The position numbers and the translations under genes are program-made. The notes beneath the pieces were generated by a model. The model saw nothing but the letters and a program-made list of their open reading frames with translations, did not search any database and was not told where the DNA came from. DNA of 5,193 nucleotides from Oscillospiraceae bacterium (GTDB lineage: Bacteria; Bacillota; Clostridia; Oscillospirales; Ruminococcaceae). Positions 1 through 5,193 of this stretch are shown one piece after another; positions within the stretch are counted from its first letter, which is position 1; each line of letters begins with the position of its first letter. The stretch covers positions 1 through 5,193 of the forward strand of contig RKCM01000195.1 in NCBI GenBank assembly GCA_014858325.1, given 5' to 3'.

Positions 1-1
1 C

Positions 2-781
2 TATCCCCTGCTGTGGATGATCAGCGCCACCTTTAAGGACAACAGCGAGATCTTTGCAGGCATCGGCCTGTGGATCAAGAACCCCACTCTGGAGGGCTAT
101 CGGAACGCACTGAACAACTTCGGCGGCTCCATCAACATCCTGCAGGCCATGCTGAACACGTATTCCTACGTTCTGCCCAAGGTCATCTGCACCGTGGTGT
201 CCTCCTGCATTGCAGCCTACGGCTTTGGCCGCTTCGACTTCCCCGGCCGGAAGATCCTGTTCAGCATCATGCTGGCCACCCTGTTCCTGCCGCAGGTCGT
301 TCTGAACGTGCCGCAGTTCTTGCTGTACACCAAGTTCGGCTGGGTCAACAGCCCCTTCTATCTGGCCATCTGGGTCCACTGCGCCTTTGCAACGGAGACC
401 TACTTCGTCTACCAGCTGGTGCAGTTCATGCGCAATGTCCCCCGCGATCTGGACGAGGCTGCCGCCATTGACGGTTGCTCCTCCTTCCAGACCCTGTACA
501 AGGTCATTGTCCCCATGCTGATGCCCGCGCTGGTGTCCTGCGCCCTGTTCCAGTTCATGTGGAGCTGCAACGACTTCATGGGCCCCCTGCTCTACGTGCA
601 GACCCCGGCCAAGTATCCCATGTCCCTGTTCGTCAAGCTGTCCATGGACGGTGATACCGGCTTTGCCTGGAACCGCATCCTGGCTCTGTCTCTGATCTCC
701 ATTCTGCCGCAGCTGATCGTCTTCTTCTGCGCACAGGATCAGTTCGTCGAGGGCATCTCCGCCGGTGCTGTCAAGGGCTAA
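2..781 (+). CDS. Carbohydrate ABC transporter permease, CUT1/MalG type (5' end outside window)
   Basis: Inner-membrane permease subunit of a sugar-importing ABC transporter; with a partner permease, a binding protein and an ATPase it would form the uptake channel. The frame is open to the left edge, where YPLLW precedes the Met at 17; YPLLWMISATFK is the usual end of the first helix in MalG-like permeases, so only the short cytoplasmic N-terminus and part of helix 1 are missing and 17 is not the start. Numbering from that Met, hydrophobic segments lie at about 52-70, 79-104, 111-136, 166-192 and 220-238. The cytoplasmic EAA loop that docks on the ATPase is clear: E147-A-A, then G153, in DEAAAIDGCSSFQTLYKVIV. 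The C-terminus GISAGAVKG is typical of the family. It is probably the last gene of its operon, since a strong terminator follows. The substrate cannot be read from the permease; pectic oligosaccharides are inferred from the neighbouring enzymes. Confidence 0.93.
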   Translation, partial: YPLLWMISATFKDNSEIFAGIGLWIKNPTLEGYRNALNNFGGSINILQAMLNTYSYVLPKVICTVVSSCIAAYGFGRFDFPGRKILFSIMLATLFLPQVVLNVPQFLLYTKFGWVNSPFYLAIWVHCAFATETYFVYQLVQFMRNVPRDLDEAAAIDGCSSFQTLYKVIVPMLMPALVSCALFQFMWSCNDFMGPLLYVQTPAKYPMSLFVKLSMDGDTGFAWNRILALSLISILPQLIVFFCAQDQFVEGISAGAVKG

Positions 782-818
782 GCCCCACCCGCCGCGTGCA
801 TCTCTGACGCAACGCAGC

Positions 819-854
819 AACACCCCCTGTGCAGCCGCACAGGGGGTGTTTTTT
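819..854 (+). terminator. Intrinsic terminator after the permease gene
   Basis: A perfect 14-bp stem (819-832 paired with 837-850, core CACCCCCTGTGC) has a 4-base loop (AGCC) and runs straight into six T's at 849-854. It lies 37 bases past the permease stop and just before the end of the convergent regulator gene. On the minus strand the sequence after the stem is TTGCTG, a poor U-tract, so it should stop rightward transcription well and leftward transcription less well. Confidence 0.93.
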
Positions 855-857
855 GGT

Positions 858-1670
858 TCAGCCTCGATGGCTCTTTCTGTATTGCAGCGGCCCCGTCCCC
901 ATGGCTTCGTGGAAGACCCGGCGGAAATGGGCGGCGCTGGCAAAGCCCGTCTGTTCGGCCACCGTGCCGATGCTGAGCTCTGTGGTCTCCAGCAGCTTCT
1001 GGGCGGCCTCGATGCGGCGGCCGTTGATGTAATCCACGATGGACTGCCCCGTCACCCGCCGGAAGAGCCGGCTCAGGTAGTAGGGCGAGATGTAGAACTT
1101 TGCCGCCACCTCGGTGAGGGAAAACTTCTGCTGGTAGTGGGCAGCAAGATAGGCGCAGATCTGCTCCACCGTCTCGTTCTGGGGGCGGACGGCGTGGTGC
1201 TCGGCCTGATTTTCCTGCTGGGCATAGTGGAGCAGCAGGGCCAGATAGAGGGTCCCCGGGTAATCCGGCTCCCTCGCGGCGCTCCGCATCAGCTCCAGCA
1301 GCGTCCGCAATCGGCTGGACCACTGCACCGTGCCGTACAGCACGAGGGTCTGCCCCGGCGCAAACAGAGCGCTGTGGTCCGGCAGGGTGCTCTTCATCTC
1401 GTGGAGGACCCCCACCGGGAAACGGCAGCCCAGCAGCTCCGGCGGGACGCTGCCCGCCTGCCGCAGGGTGCCCTCGCCGGGGCCCAGCAGCACCGTACTG
1501 CCCGGGGCCGCCAGCGTGGTCTGGTCGCTCCACTGGACATTGCAGCTGCCGCCCGATACCAGAATGAGGAAACAGTCCTCCTCGCTGGCGGGAAGGCTGA
1601 GCGCCTCCCCGGCCAGCCGCAGCGTTTCGGCTGTGATCCTCGCATTGAATTTTTCCCGTTCTGCACGCAT
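858..1670 (-). CDS. AraC-family transcriptional regulator (cupin-type sensor domain plus AraC DNA-binding domain)
   Basis: A 270-residue DNA-binding regulator, a normal length for the family. Residues about 20-130 look like the beta-rich cupin/arabinose-binding-type sensor domain (GSTVLLGPGEG and similar short strands). A linker follows, then the AraC-type domain at about 165-266. Its first helix-turn-helix is at about 185-208 (LTEVAAKFYISPYYLSRLFR) and its second at about 234-265 (IGTVAEQTGFASAAHFRRVF, then GTGPLQYR), closely matching the family signature. The ATG at 1668-1670 is preceded by AAAGGGGG (1681-1688) about 10 bases upstream, which supports this start. The gene is divergent from the GH28/GH105 operon across about 100 bases and convergent with the permease, a layout typical of a local activator of a sugar-utilisation locus. 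The ligand is unknown; a pectin-derived sugar is inference from context. A longer overlapping minus-strand frame (778-1734) lacks family features and is a shadow. Confidence 0.93.
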   Translation of the reverse strand: MRAEREKFNARITAETLRLAGEALSLPASEEDCFLILVSGGSCNVQWSDQTTLAAPGSTVLLGPGEGTLRQAGSVPPELLGCRFPVGVLHEMKSTLPDHSALFAPGQTLVLYGTVQWSSRLRTLLELMRSAAREPDYPGTLYLALLLHYAQQENQAEHHAVRPQNETVEQICAYLAAHYQQKFSLTEVAAKFYISPYYLSRLFRRVTGQSIVDYINGRRIEAAQKLLETTELSIGTVAEQTGFASAAHFRRVFHEAMGTGPLQYRKSHRG

Positions 1671-1705
1671 CCCGCGCCTGCCCCCTTTGTTCCGTGTTTT
1701 CTTTT

Positions 1706-1734
1706 AGTGTACCATGGCTGGCCCGCCCGGGCAA
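1706..1734 (-). promoter_or_regulatory. Candidate sigma-A promoter of the AraC-family gene
   Basis: Read on the minus strand there is a TTGCCC -35 box (plus 1729-1734), a 17-base spacer and a TACACT -10 box (plus 1706-1711). Each box matches consensus at 4 of 6 positions. Transcription would begin near 1699, giving a leader of about 28 bases that contains the AAAGGGGG ribosome binding site. The spacing and the fit to the gene start are good; the boxes are only moderate. Confidence 0.55.
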
Positions 1735-1736
1735 GC
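1717..1736. promoter_or_regulatory. Imperfect dyad in the divergent promoter region (possible operator)
   Basis: GCTGGCCC, a 4-base centre GCCC, then GGGCAAGC form a 20-bp inverted repeat with one mismatched pair (1720/1733). It covers the -35 box of the regulator gene promoter and lies just downstream of a weak plus-strand -10 candidate (TACCAT, 1710-1715; the best -35 is TTGTTC, 1687-1692). It could bind a regulator or simply fold in the leader of the enzyme mRNA. It is in GC-rich DNA, where such dyads arise easily. Confidence 0.25.
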
Positions 1737-1756
1737 TGCAACCGCAACGACCTTTC

Positions 1757-1762
1757 AGGAGG
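1757..1762 (+). promoter_or_regulatory. Ribosome binding site of the GH28 gene
   Basis: A perfect AGGAGG lies 7 bases before the ATG at 1770. It fixes the GH28 start there, although the reading frame stays open far upstream (to about 765) through DNA that encodes the regulator on the other strand. Confidence 0.93.
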
Positions 1763-1769
1763 TTTTATC

Positions 1770-3326
1770 ATGAATCTGACGCTCATCCGCTCCACCACCC
1801 GCAGCGCCGTGCTGGAGCTTGAAAACGGCCTGTGCTACCGCCCGGCCCACCCCTTCATCGTCCGGCTGGACGGCAAGCCGGTCTATGAGGCCTGCGGCAC
1901 CAACGTCTTCTCCCTCTTTTCCCTGCTGCCCGGCACGGAATATACCGTCACCGTGGAAGCCGAGGGCGAGACGCTGCGCTGCACCTTCACCACCGAGGCG
2001 GAGACGTTCTTTGTGGACGCCTCCCGCTACGGCCTGGTGGCCGACGGCGTGACGGACAACACCGTCAAGCTTCAGGCCGCCCTTTCCACCTGCCCGGCGG
2101 GCGGCACCGTCTACGTTCCCGCCGGCCGCTACCGCACCGCCAGCCTCTTTTTGAAGAGCCACACCACCCTCTATCTGGAAAAAGGCGCGGTGCTGCTGGG
2201 CGATAACGACCGCACCCACTACCCCATCCTGCCCGGCGTGCTGCCCAGCGAGAACGAGGTGGACGAATACTACCTCACCGGCTGGGAGGGCAACCCTCTG
2301 GACAGCTTTGCGGGCCTTTTGAACATCACCCAAGTGGAGAACGTCACCGTCACCGGCGAGGGCACCCTGGACTGCGACGCCCAGAACGGCGACTGGTGGG
2401 TGAACCCCAAGGTGAAGCGGATCGCATGGCGGCCCCGCGCCGTGGCCATGGTGGACAGCAAGTACGTCTGCCTCCACGGCATCACGGTGCAGAACAGCTA
2501 CGCCTGGACCATCCACCCCATCTTCGTGCGGCATCTGGACCTGCTGAACATCCGCATCCACAACCCCTACAACGCTCCCAACACCGACGGCATCGACCCG
2601 GAGAGCTGCTCCCACACCCGGATCATCGGCGCCAACATCCACGTGGGCGACGACTGCATCGCCATGAAGGCCAGCAAGGTCTTTTTGGGCATGAAGCTGA
2701 AAAAGAGCTGCACCCACACCGTCATCCGCAACTGCCTGCTGGATAAAGGCCACGGCGGCATCGTCATCGGCAGCGAGATGAGCGGCGGCGTGAAGGACAT
2801 GGTGGTGACCCAGTGCCTCATGGACCACACCGACCGGGGCCTGCGGGTGAAGACCCGCCGGGGCCGGGGCAACACCGCCGTCATCGACGGGCTGGTGTTC
2901 CGCAACGTGGAAATGCGGGGGGTCAAAGCGCCTTTCGTCATCAATATGTTCTATTTCTGTGACCCCGACGGCCACAGCCCCTACGTCCAGTGCCGGGAGG
3001 CTCTGCCCGTGGACGAATACACCCCCAAGCTCGGCAGCCTGACCATGGAGGACATCGTGGCCACCGACGCCCAGTTCGCAGGCTGCTACTTCGACGGCCT
3101 GCCGGAGCAGCCCATCGAGCAGGTGACCATGAAGAACGTCACCATCACCTTTGACCCCAATGCCGAAGCCGGACAAGCCGCCATGGCGGACAACCGCCCC
3201 CATGTGAAAAAACTGGCCCTCTACGCCGAGAACGTGAAGTCCATCGAGCTCCACAACGTCAAGATCGAGGGCTACGAGGGCGAGCGGCTGCATCTGGTCA
3301 ACGTCGGCCATTTTGAGGAGGATTGA
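1770..3326 (+). CDS. Glycoside hydrolase family 28 protein (polygalacturonase-like, probably cytoplasmic)
   Basis: A 518-residue enzyme of the polygalacturonase family, which hydrolyses alpha-linked galacturonic acid in pectin or rhamnogalacturonan by inversion. Residues 1 to about 78 form a small beta-rich domain resembling fibronectin III (SLLPGTEYTVTVEAEGE at 51-67). The right-handed beta-helix begins near 86 with RYGLVADGVTDNTVKLQAAL, the usual pectin-enzyme entry motif. All four GH28 signature blocks are present: NTDG at 271-274 (catalytic D273), GDDC at 293-296 (D294, D295), GHGG at 327-330 (H328) and RVK at 359-361, the conservative form of RIK, followed by TRRGRG. It should therefore be active. 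No signal peptide is visible, so it probably acts in the cytoplasm on imported oligomers, most likely as an exo-enzyme. Endo or exo action, and homogalacturonan or rhamnogalacturonan as substrate, cannot be decided here. GH105 follows after 5 bases, indicating co-transcription. Confidence 0.95.
   Translation: MNLTLIRSTTRSAVLELENGLCYRPAHPFIVRLDGKPVYEACGTNVFSLFSLLPGTEYTVTVEAEGETLRCTFTTEAETFFVDASRYGLVADGVTDNTVKLQAALSTCPAGGTVYVPAGRYRTASLFLKSHTTLYLEKGAVLLGDNDRTHYPILPGVLPSENEVDEYYLTGWEGNPLDSFAGLLNITQVENVTVTGEGTLDCDAQNGDWWVNPKVKRIAWRPRAVAMVDSKYVCLHGITVQNSYAWTIHPIFVRHLDLLNIRIHNPYNAPNTDGIDPESCSHTRIIGANIHVGDDCIAMKASKVFLGMKLKKSCTHTVIRNCLLDKGHGGIVIGSEMSGGVKDMVVTQCLMDHTDRGLRVKTRRGRGNTAVIDGLVFRNVEMRGVKAPFVINMFYFCDPDGHSPYVQCREALPVDEYTPKLGSLTMEDIVATDAQFAGCYFDGLPEQPIEQVTMKNVTITFDPNAEAGQAAMADNRPHVKKLALYAENVKSIELHNVKIEGYEGERLHLVNVGHFEED
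3316..3321 (+). promoter_or_regulatory. Ribosome binding site of the GH105 gene, inside the end of GH28
   Basis: AGGAGG within the last GH28 codons sits 10 bases before the ATG at 3332. An in-frame TTG at 3323 is only one base from this site, too close to be used, so the ATG at 3332 is chosen. The placement suggests that translation of GH105 is coupled to termination on GH28 (TGA at 3324-3326). Confidence 0.85.
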
Positions 3327-3331
3327 GCACC

Positions 3332-4474
3332 ATGACCCATGAAGAGATCTTATCCATGCTGGGCGATTACGTCGATTCTCTCATCGCCCATTCCAGCGCC
3401 GAGGCCCCCATGTGGAACATCGAAAAAGTGCGCAGCGGCAAGCCCAACAAGTGGAACTACATCGACGGCTGCATGATCACCGCCACCCTGAGCCTGTACA
3501 AGACCACCGGGGACGAGAAGTATCTGAACTTTTCCAAGGACTTCCTCGACTATTTCGTACAGCCGGACGGCTCCATTCAGACCTACGACCCCAAGGAGTA
3601 CAACCTCGATAACATCAATCAGGGCAAAAACCTCTTCACCCTCTACGACATCTACGGAGAGGAAAAGTACCGCAAGGCCATCGATACCATCCGCAGCCAG
3701 CTGGACACCCAGCCCCGCACCAAAGAGGGCAACTTCTGGCACAAGGATATCTACCCCTGGCAGGTCTGGCTGGACGGCACCTACATGGCCCAGCCCTTCT
3801 ACATGGATTACGAGACCCGCTACAACAAGATGCAGGGCTGCATCGACAGCTACAAGCAGTTCATGAACATCAAAAAGCACATGCGGGACGAAAAGACCGG
3901 CCTGTACTACCACGGCTACGACGAGAGCCGCCAGATGTACTGGGCCGACCCCGTCACCGGCTGCAGCCCCAACTTCTGGCTCCGGGCCATGGGCTGGTTC
4001 CTGGTGGCCATGGTGGACGTGCTGGAGCGGATGGACGAGCAGCTGTACAACGAGTACCGGGGCATCATGGCCATGCTGAAGCAGACCGTGGAGGACGTGC
4101 ACTGGTTCCAGGACGAAGCCACCGGCATGTTCTGGCAGGTGATGGACCACCCCGGCGTGGAGGGCAACTATCTGGAGACCAGCGGCACCGCCCTCTTCGC
4201 CTACGCCGTGCTCAAGGGTGTGCGTCTGGGCTATCTGCCCAAGCGGATGGCGGCCTGGGCCGAGAAGGCCTTCTACGGCACCTGCGACAAATATCTCTCC
4301 AAGAACCCCGACGGCAGCCTGCAGCTGGGCGGCATCTGCCTGGTGGCAGGCCTCGGCGGCAAGGACCACCGGGACGGCTCCCTCGCCTACTACTTCAGCG
4401 AGCCCGTCGTCTGCAACGACGCCAAGGGCGTCGGCCCGCTGGTGCTGGCCTATACGGAGATGATCCAGAGATAA
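3332..4474 (+). CDS. Glycoside hydrolase family 105 protein, unsaturated (rhamno)galacturonyl hydrolase (YteR/YesR-like)
   Basis: A 380-residue (alpha/alpha)6-barrel enzyme, the usual GH105 length, that removes the 4,5-unsaturated galacturonic acid left at the non-reducing end of pectic oligosaccharides by lyases. Motifs visible: W41 in KWNYIDG; D93 in NLDNINQGK; H137 in NFWHKD; WLDGTYM at 146-152 with D148 as the likely catalytic acid; H194 in YYHGYD; and GCSPNFWLRAMGW with R218 and W222. From memory, these fall five residues beyond Bacillus subtilis YteR Asp88, His132, Trp141, Asp143, His189, Arg213 and Trp217, so the active site looks complete. No signal peptide is seen, so it is a cytoplasmic enzyme. 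It is second in the operon with GH28. Its presence implies that a pectate or rhamnogalacturonan lyase acts upstream, encoded elsewhere in the locus or supplied by other organisms. Rhamnogalacturonan or homogalacturonan preference is not resolved. Confidence 0.95.
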   Translation: MTHEEILSMLGDYVDSLIAHSSAEAPMWNIEKVRSGKPNKWNYIDGCMITATLSLYKTTGDEKYLNFSKDFLDYFVQPDGSIQTYDPKEYNLDNINQGKNLFTLYDIYGEEKYRKAIDTIRSQLDTQPRTKEGNFWHKDIYPWQVWLDGTYMAQPFYMDYETRYNKMQGCIDSYKQFMNIKKHMRDEKTGLYYHGYDESRQMYWADPVTGCSPNFWLRAMGWFLVAMVDVLERMDEQLYNEYRGIMAMLKQTVEDVHWFQDEATGMFWQVMDHPGVEGNYLETSGTALFAYAVLKGVRLGYLPKRMAAWAEKAFYGTCDKYLSKNPDGSLQLGGICLVAGLGGKDHRDGSLAYYFSEPVVCNDAKGVGPLVLAYTEMIQR

Positions 4475-4481
4475 GAATCCC

Positions 4482-4594
4482 CGCCCTCTCCGTCACCTTC
4501 GGTGATACCTCTCCCAAAGGGAGAGGCAAGGGCCTGCCCGCAACGCCTTGGCTCCCCCTCTGGGGGAGCTGGCGCGTATGCGCCTGAGAGGGCG
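4482..4594. repeat. MITE/REP-like intergenic element with 9-bp terminal inverted repeats and serial hairpins
   Basis: A 113-bp stretch starts 7 bases after the GH105 stop. It is bounded by perfect 9-bp inverted repeats, CGCCCTCTC (4482-4490) and GAGAGGGCG (4586-4594). Inside are consecutive hairpins: TCACC/GGTGA (4493-4505), CCTCTCCC/GGGAGAGG (4508-4526), a weaker CAAGG/CCTTG (4527-4550), GCTCCCCC/GGGGGAGC (4551-4569) and GGCGC/GCGCC (4571-4584). None has a T-tract, so these are not ordinary terminators, and there is no coding content. The style and wording resemble dispersed non-coding repeats that I recall from Faecalibacterium and relatives; that part is memory, not a search. No convincing target-site duplication flanks it. 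Confidence 0.72.
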
Positions 4595-4606
4595 AGCCAC
4601 TGATAG

Positions 4607-4689
4607 TAAAAGCCAACCGCCACGGTGACAGTGCCGTGGCGGTTGGCTTTTTGCACACTTTTTTACTTTTCCGTCGTCCCTCAGAACGC
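4607..4689 (-). ncRNA. Possible small RNA between a leftward promoter and the hairpin terminator
   Basis: The good minus-strand promoter at 4696-4724 would start RNA near 4689. The first termination signal met is the 18-bp hairpin ending near 4607. That predicts an RNA of about 83 bases: an A/G-rich single-stranded 5' half and a 3' stem-loop. No convincing start codon with a ribosome binding site lies within it. The promoter and hairpin are seen; the RNA itself is inference. The promoter could also be non-functional, or transcription could read through into the repeat element and antisense to the end of GH105. Confidence 0.27.
4608..4652 (+). terminator. Intrinsic terminator of the GH28-GH105 operon, possibly bidirectional
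   Basis: A perfect stem of at least 15 bp (4611-4625 with 4634-4648; AGCCAACCGCCACGG) extends to 18 bp through flanking A:T pairs. It has an 8-base loop and five T's at 4648-4652. A second T-run (4659-4664) follows. On the minus strand the stem ends in TTTTAC, a short U-tract, so it may also stop leftward transcription from the membrane-protein gene at 4765 or from the promoter at 4696-4724. Confidence 0.9.
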
Positions 4690-4695
4690 ACCTTG

Positions 4696-4724
4696 AGTAT
4701 ACCGGGAAAAGCGGGATCTGTAAA
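4696..4724 (-). promoter_or_regulatory. Near-consensus sigma-A promoter pointing leftward, with no annotated gene downstream
   Basis: On the minus strand there is a TTTACA -35 box (plus 4719-4724, 5 of 6), a spacer of exactly 17 bases (4702-4718) and a TATACT -10 box (plus 4696-4701, 5 of 6). It is the best promoter match I found in the window. ATACC (4699-4703) and GGTAT (4726-4730) form an inverted pair straddling it. It lies about 40 bases past the stop of the minus-strand membrane-protein gene. Confidence 0.5.
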
Positions 4725-4727
4725 AGG

Positions 4728-4746
4728 TATCCTGGGTATCGCTGGG
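4728..4746. repeat. Short imperfect tandem repeat next to the leftward promoter
   Basis: TATCCTGGG (4728-4736) is followed directly by TATCGCTGGG (4737-4746) and then ATAT. A related TATACCGGG lies at 4698-4706, overlapping the -10 box. The two units sit immediately upstream of the -35 box in the direction of transcription, where a regulator could bind. The repeat is small and may be chance. Confidence 0.35.
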
Positions 4747-4764
4747 ATATGATTTTGGTATGGC

Positions 4765-5193
4765 TCAAACTTCCGTGTGGGAGGCTGCGCTGCTGTCCTC
4801 ATTTTCATCATCGAGGTCAGGGCCGGGGCCCTCGTCCAGATCAAGGCGCAGGCGGTCGCTTTCCTCATCGTCCAGGTCCCGTTCCTGCCGGGCATCGTAT
4901 TCGTTCCAGAACTCCCCCCGGTGCAGGGCAAAATCAAAGGCTGCCATCAGGCAGGCCCCACCAAAGGCGCTGACCATCAGCACGATGCAGAGGAGCACCG
5001 AAAGAAAATCGTACTTCCAGCGCTGAGGCCTTGCGGCAAAGTACAGCACCTCGCACCCCAGAAGGATCAGCCCTGCCGCCGGGGCGATCTTCAGCGCAAG
5101 CTCCCAGTTGAAATGCGGCACAAAGAAATAGCAGAGGAACAGCACGCCGCAGACGATCAGGCAGACTCCCAGCGTCAGGGTGCCCACCCGGCG
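4765..5193 (-). CDS. Small membrane protein with LiaI/LiaF-like transmembrane region and acidic tail (5' end outside window)
   Basis: The frame is open to the right edge, reading RR before the GTG codon at 5185-5187. RRVGTLTLG resembles the start of LiaI/LiaF-type transmembrane proteins (DUF5668-like), so the true start is probably a few codons beyond the window and the GTG is internal. Counting from that GTG, three hydrophobic helices lie at about 3-23, 29-51 (LKIAPAAGLILLGCEVLYF) and 59-84. The last 49 residues (about 92-140) are hydrophilic, with 20 Asp or Glu and a thrice-used DLDD/DLDE pattern, and probably lie in the cytoplasm. LiaF-like proteins often act in cell-envelope stress signalling, but the C-terminal LiaF domain is absent here, so no role is assigned. 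It is convergent with the pectin operon and appears unrelated to it. The family match is from recall of sequence style. Confidence 0.72.
   Translation of the reverse strand, partial: RRVGTLTLGVCLIVCGVLFLCYFFVPHFNWELALKIAPAAGLILLGCEVLYFAARPQRWKYDFLSVLLCIVLMVSAFGGACLMAAFDFALHRGEFWNEYDARQERDLDDEESDRLRLDLDEGPGPDLDDENEDSSAASHTEV

Noticed and set aside
765..1769. Long plus-strand open frame continuing upstream of GH28
   Set aside because: It lies opposite the AraC-family gene and its translation has no family features. The perfect ribosome binding site at 1757-1762 and family alignment place the GH28 start at 1770.
1755..3311. 518-codon minus-strand open frame antisense to GH28
   Set aside because: The translation is rich in Val, Ala, Gly, His and Asp with no motifs, as expected from the mirror of a GC-biased gene; the plus strand carries every GH28 motif.
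3323..3331. TTG start at 3323 for GH105, overlapping the GH28 stop
   Set aside because: It is one base from the AGGAGG, too close for initiation; the ATG at 3332 has workable spacing.
3350..4369. 339-codon minus-strand open frame antisense to GH105
   Set aside because: Same composition artefact; the GH105 catalytic motifs are on the plus strand.
4482..4594. CRISPR array or riboswitch as explanation of the hairpin-rich block
   Set aside because: There are no regularly spaced direct repeats, and the block lies downstream of a gene on the plus strand with no gene start following it in either direction within the window.
4470..4606. GATAAG at 4470-4475 and GATAG at 4602-4606 as a target-site duplication around the repeat
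   Set aside because: The match is short and imperfect and does not abut the 9-bp inverted repeats; coincidence is more likely.
4395..4937. Minus-strand frames of 68 to 180 codons across the 4475-4764 intergenic region
   Set aside because: They run through the repeat hairpins and the terminator stem, lack convincing ribosome binding sites, and read as low-complexity or repeat-derived sequence.
4749..5026. Plus-strand small frames at 4749-4973 and 4760-5026
   Set aside because: They are Ser/Arg/Pro-rich mirrors of the acidic tail of the minus-strand membrane protein.

Overview
The window looks like chromosomal DNA of a GC-rich gut Firmicute (Oscillospiraceae, most likely Faecalibacterium or a close relative). 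This rests on strongly G/C-biased third codon positions, clean AGGAGG ribosome binding sites, the gene content, and a hairpin-rich intergenic repeat at 4482-4594 of a style I recall from Faecalibacterium-type genomes. Genus assignment is inference.

Layout: (1) 2-781 (+), the 3' part of a carbohydrate ABC transporter inner-membrane permease (CUT1/MalG type), closed by a strong intrinsic terminator (819-854). (2) 858-1670 (-), an AraC-family regulator convergent with the permease. (3) 1671-1769, a short divergent promoter region with a recognisable minus-strand promoter for the regulator. (4) 1770-3326 and 3332-4474 (+), a tight two-gene operon: a GH28 polygalacturonase-like enzyme and a GH105 unsaturated (rhamno)galacturonyl hydrolase. 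(5) 4475-4764, a non-coding stretch holding a 113-bp repeat with 9-bp terminal inverted repeats, a strong hairpin terminator, and an unexpected near-consensus promoter pointing leftward that may drive a small RNA. (6) 4765-5193 (-), a partial small membrane protein with a LiaI/LiaF-like three-helix region and a very acidic tail.

Inferred working model: this is the right-hand part of a pectin/rhamnogalacturonan-oligosaccharide utilisation locus. The transporter would import oligomers released outside the cell. GH28 and GH105, neither with a signal peptide, would cut galacturonic acid and 4,5-unsaturated galacturonic acid from them in the cytoplasm. The AraC protein, divergent from the enzyme operon and next to the transporter, is the likely substrate-responsive activator. 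The membrane protein at the right edge appears unrelated.

The protein families are known. The less ordinary material is in the 4475-4764 intergenic region. I found no CRISPR array, tRNA, rRNA or recognisable riboswitch.
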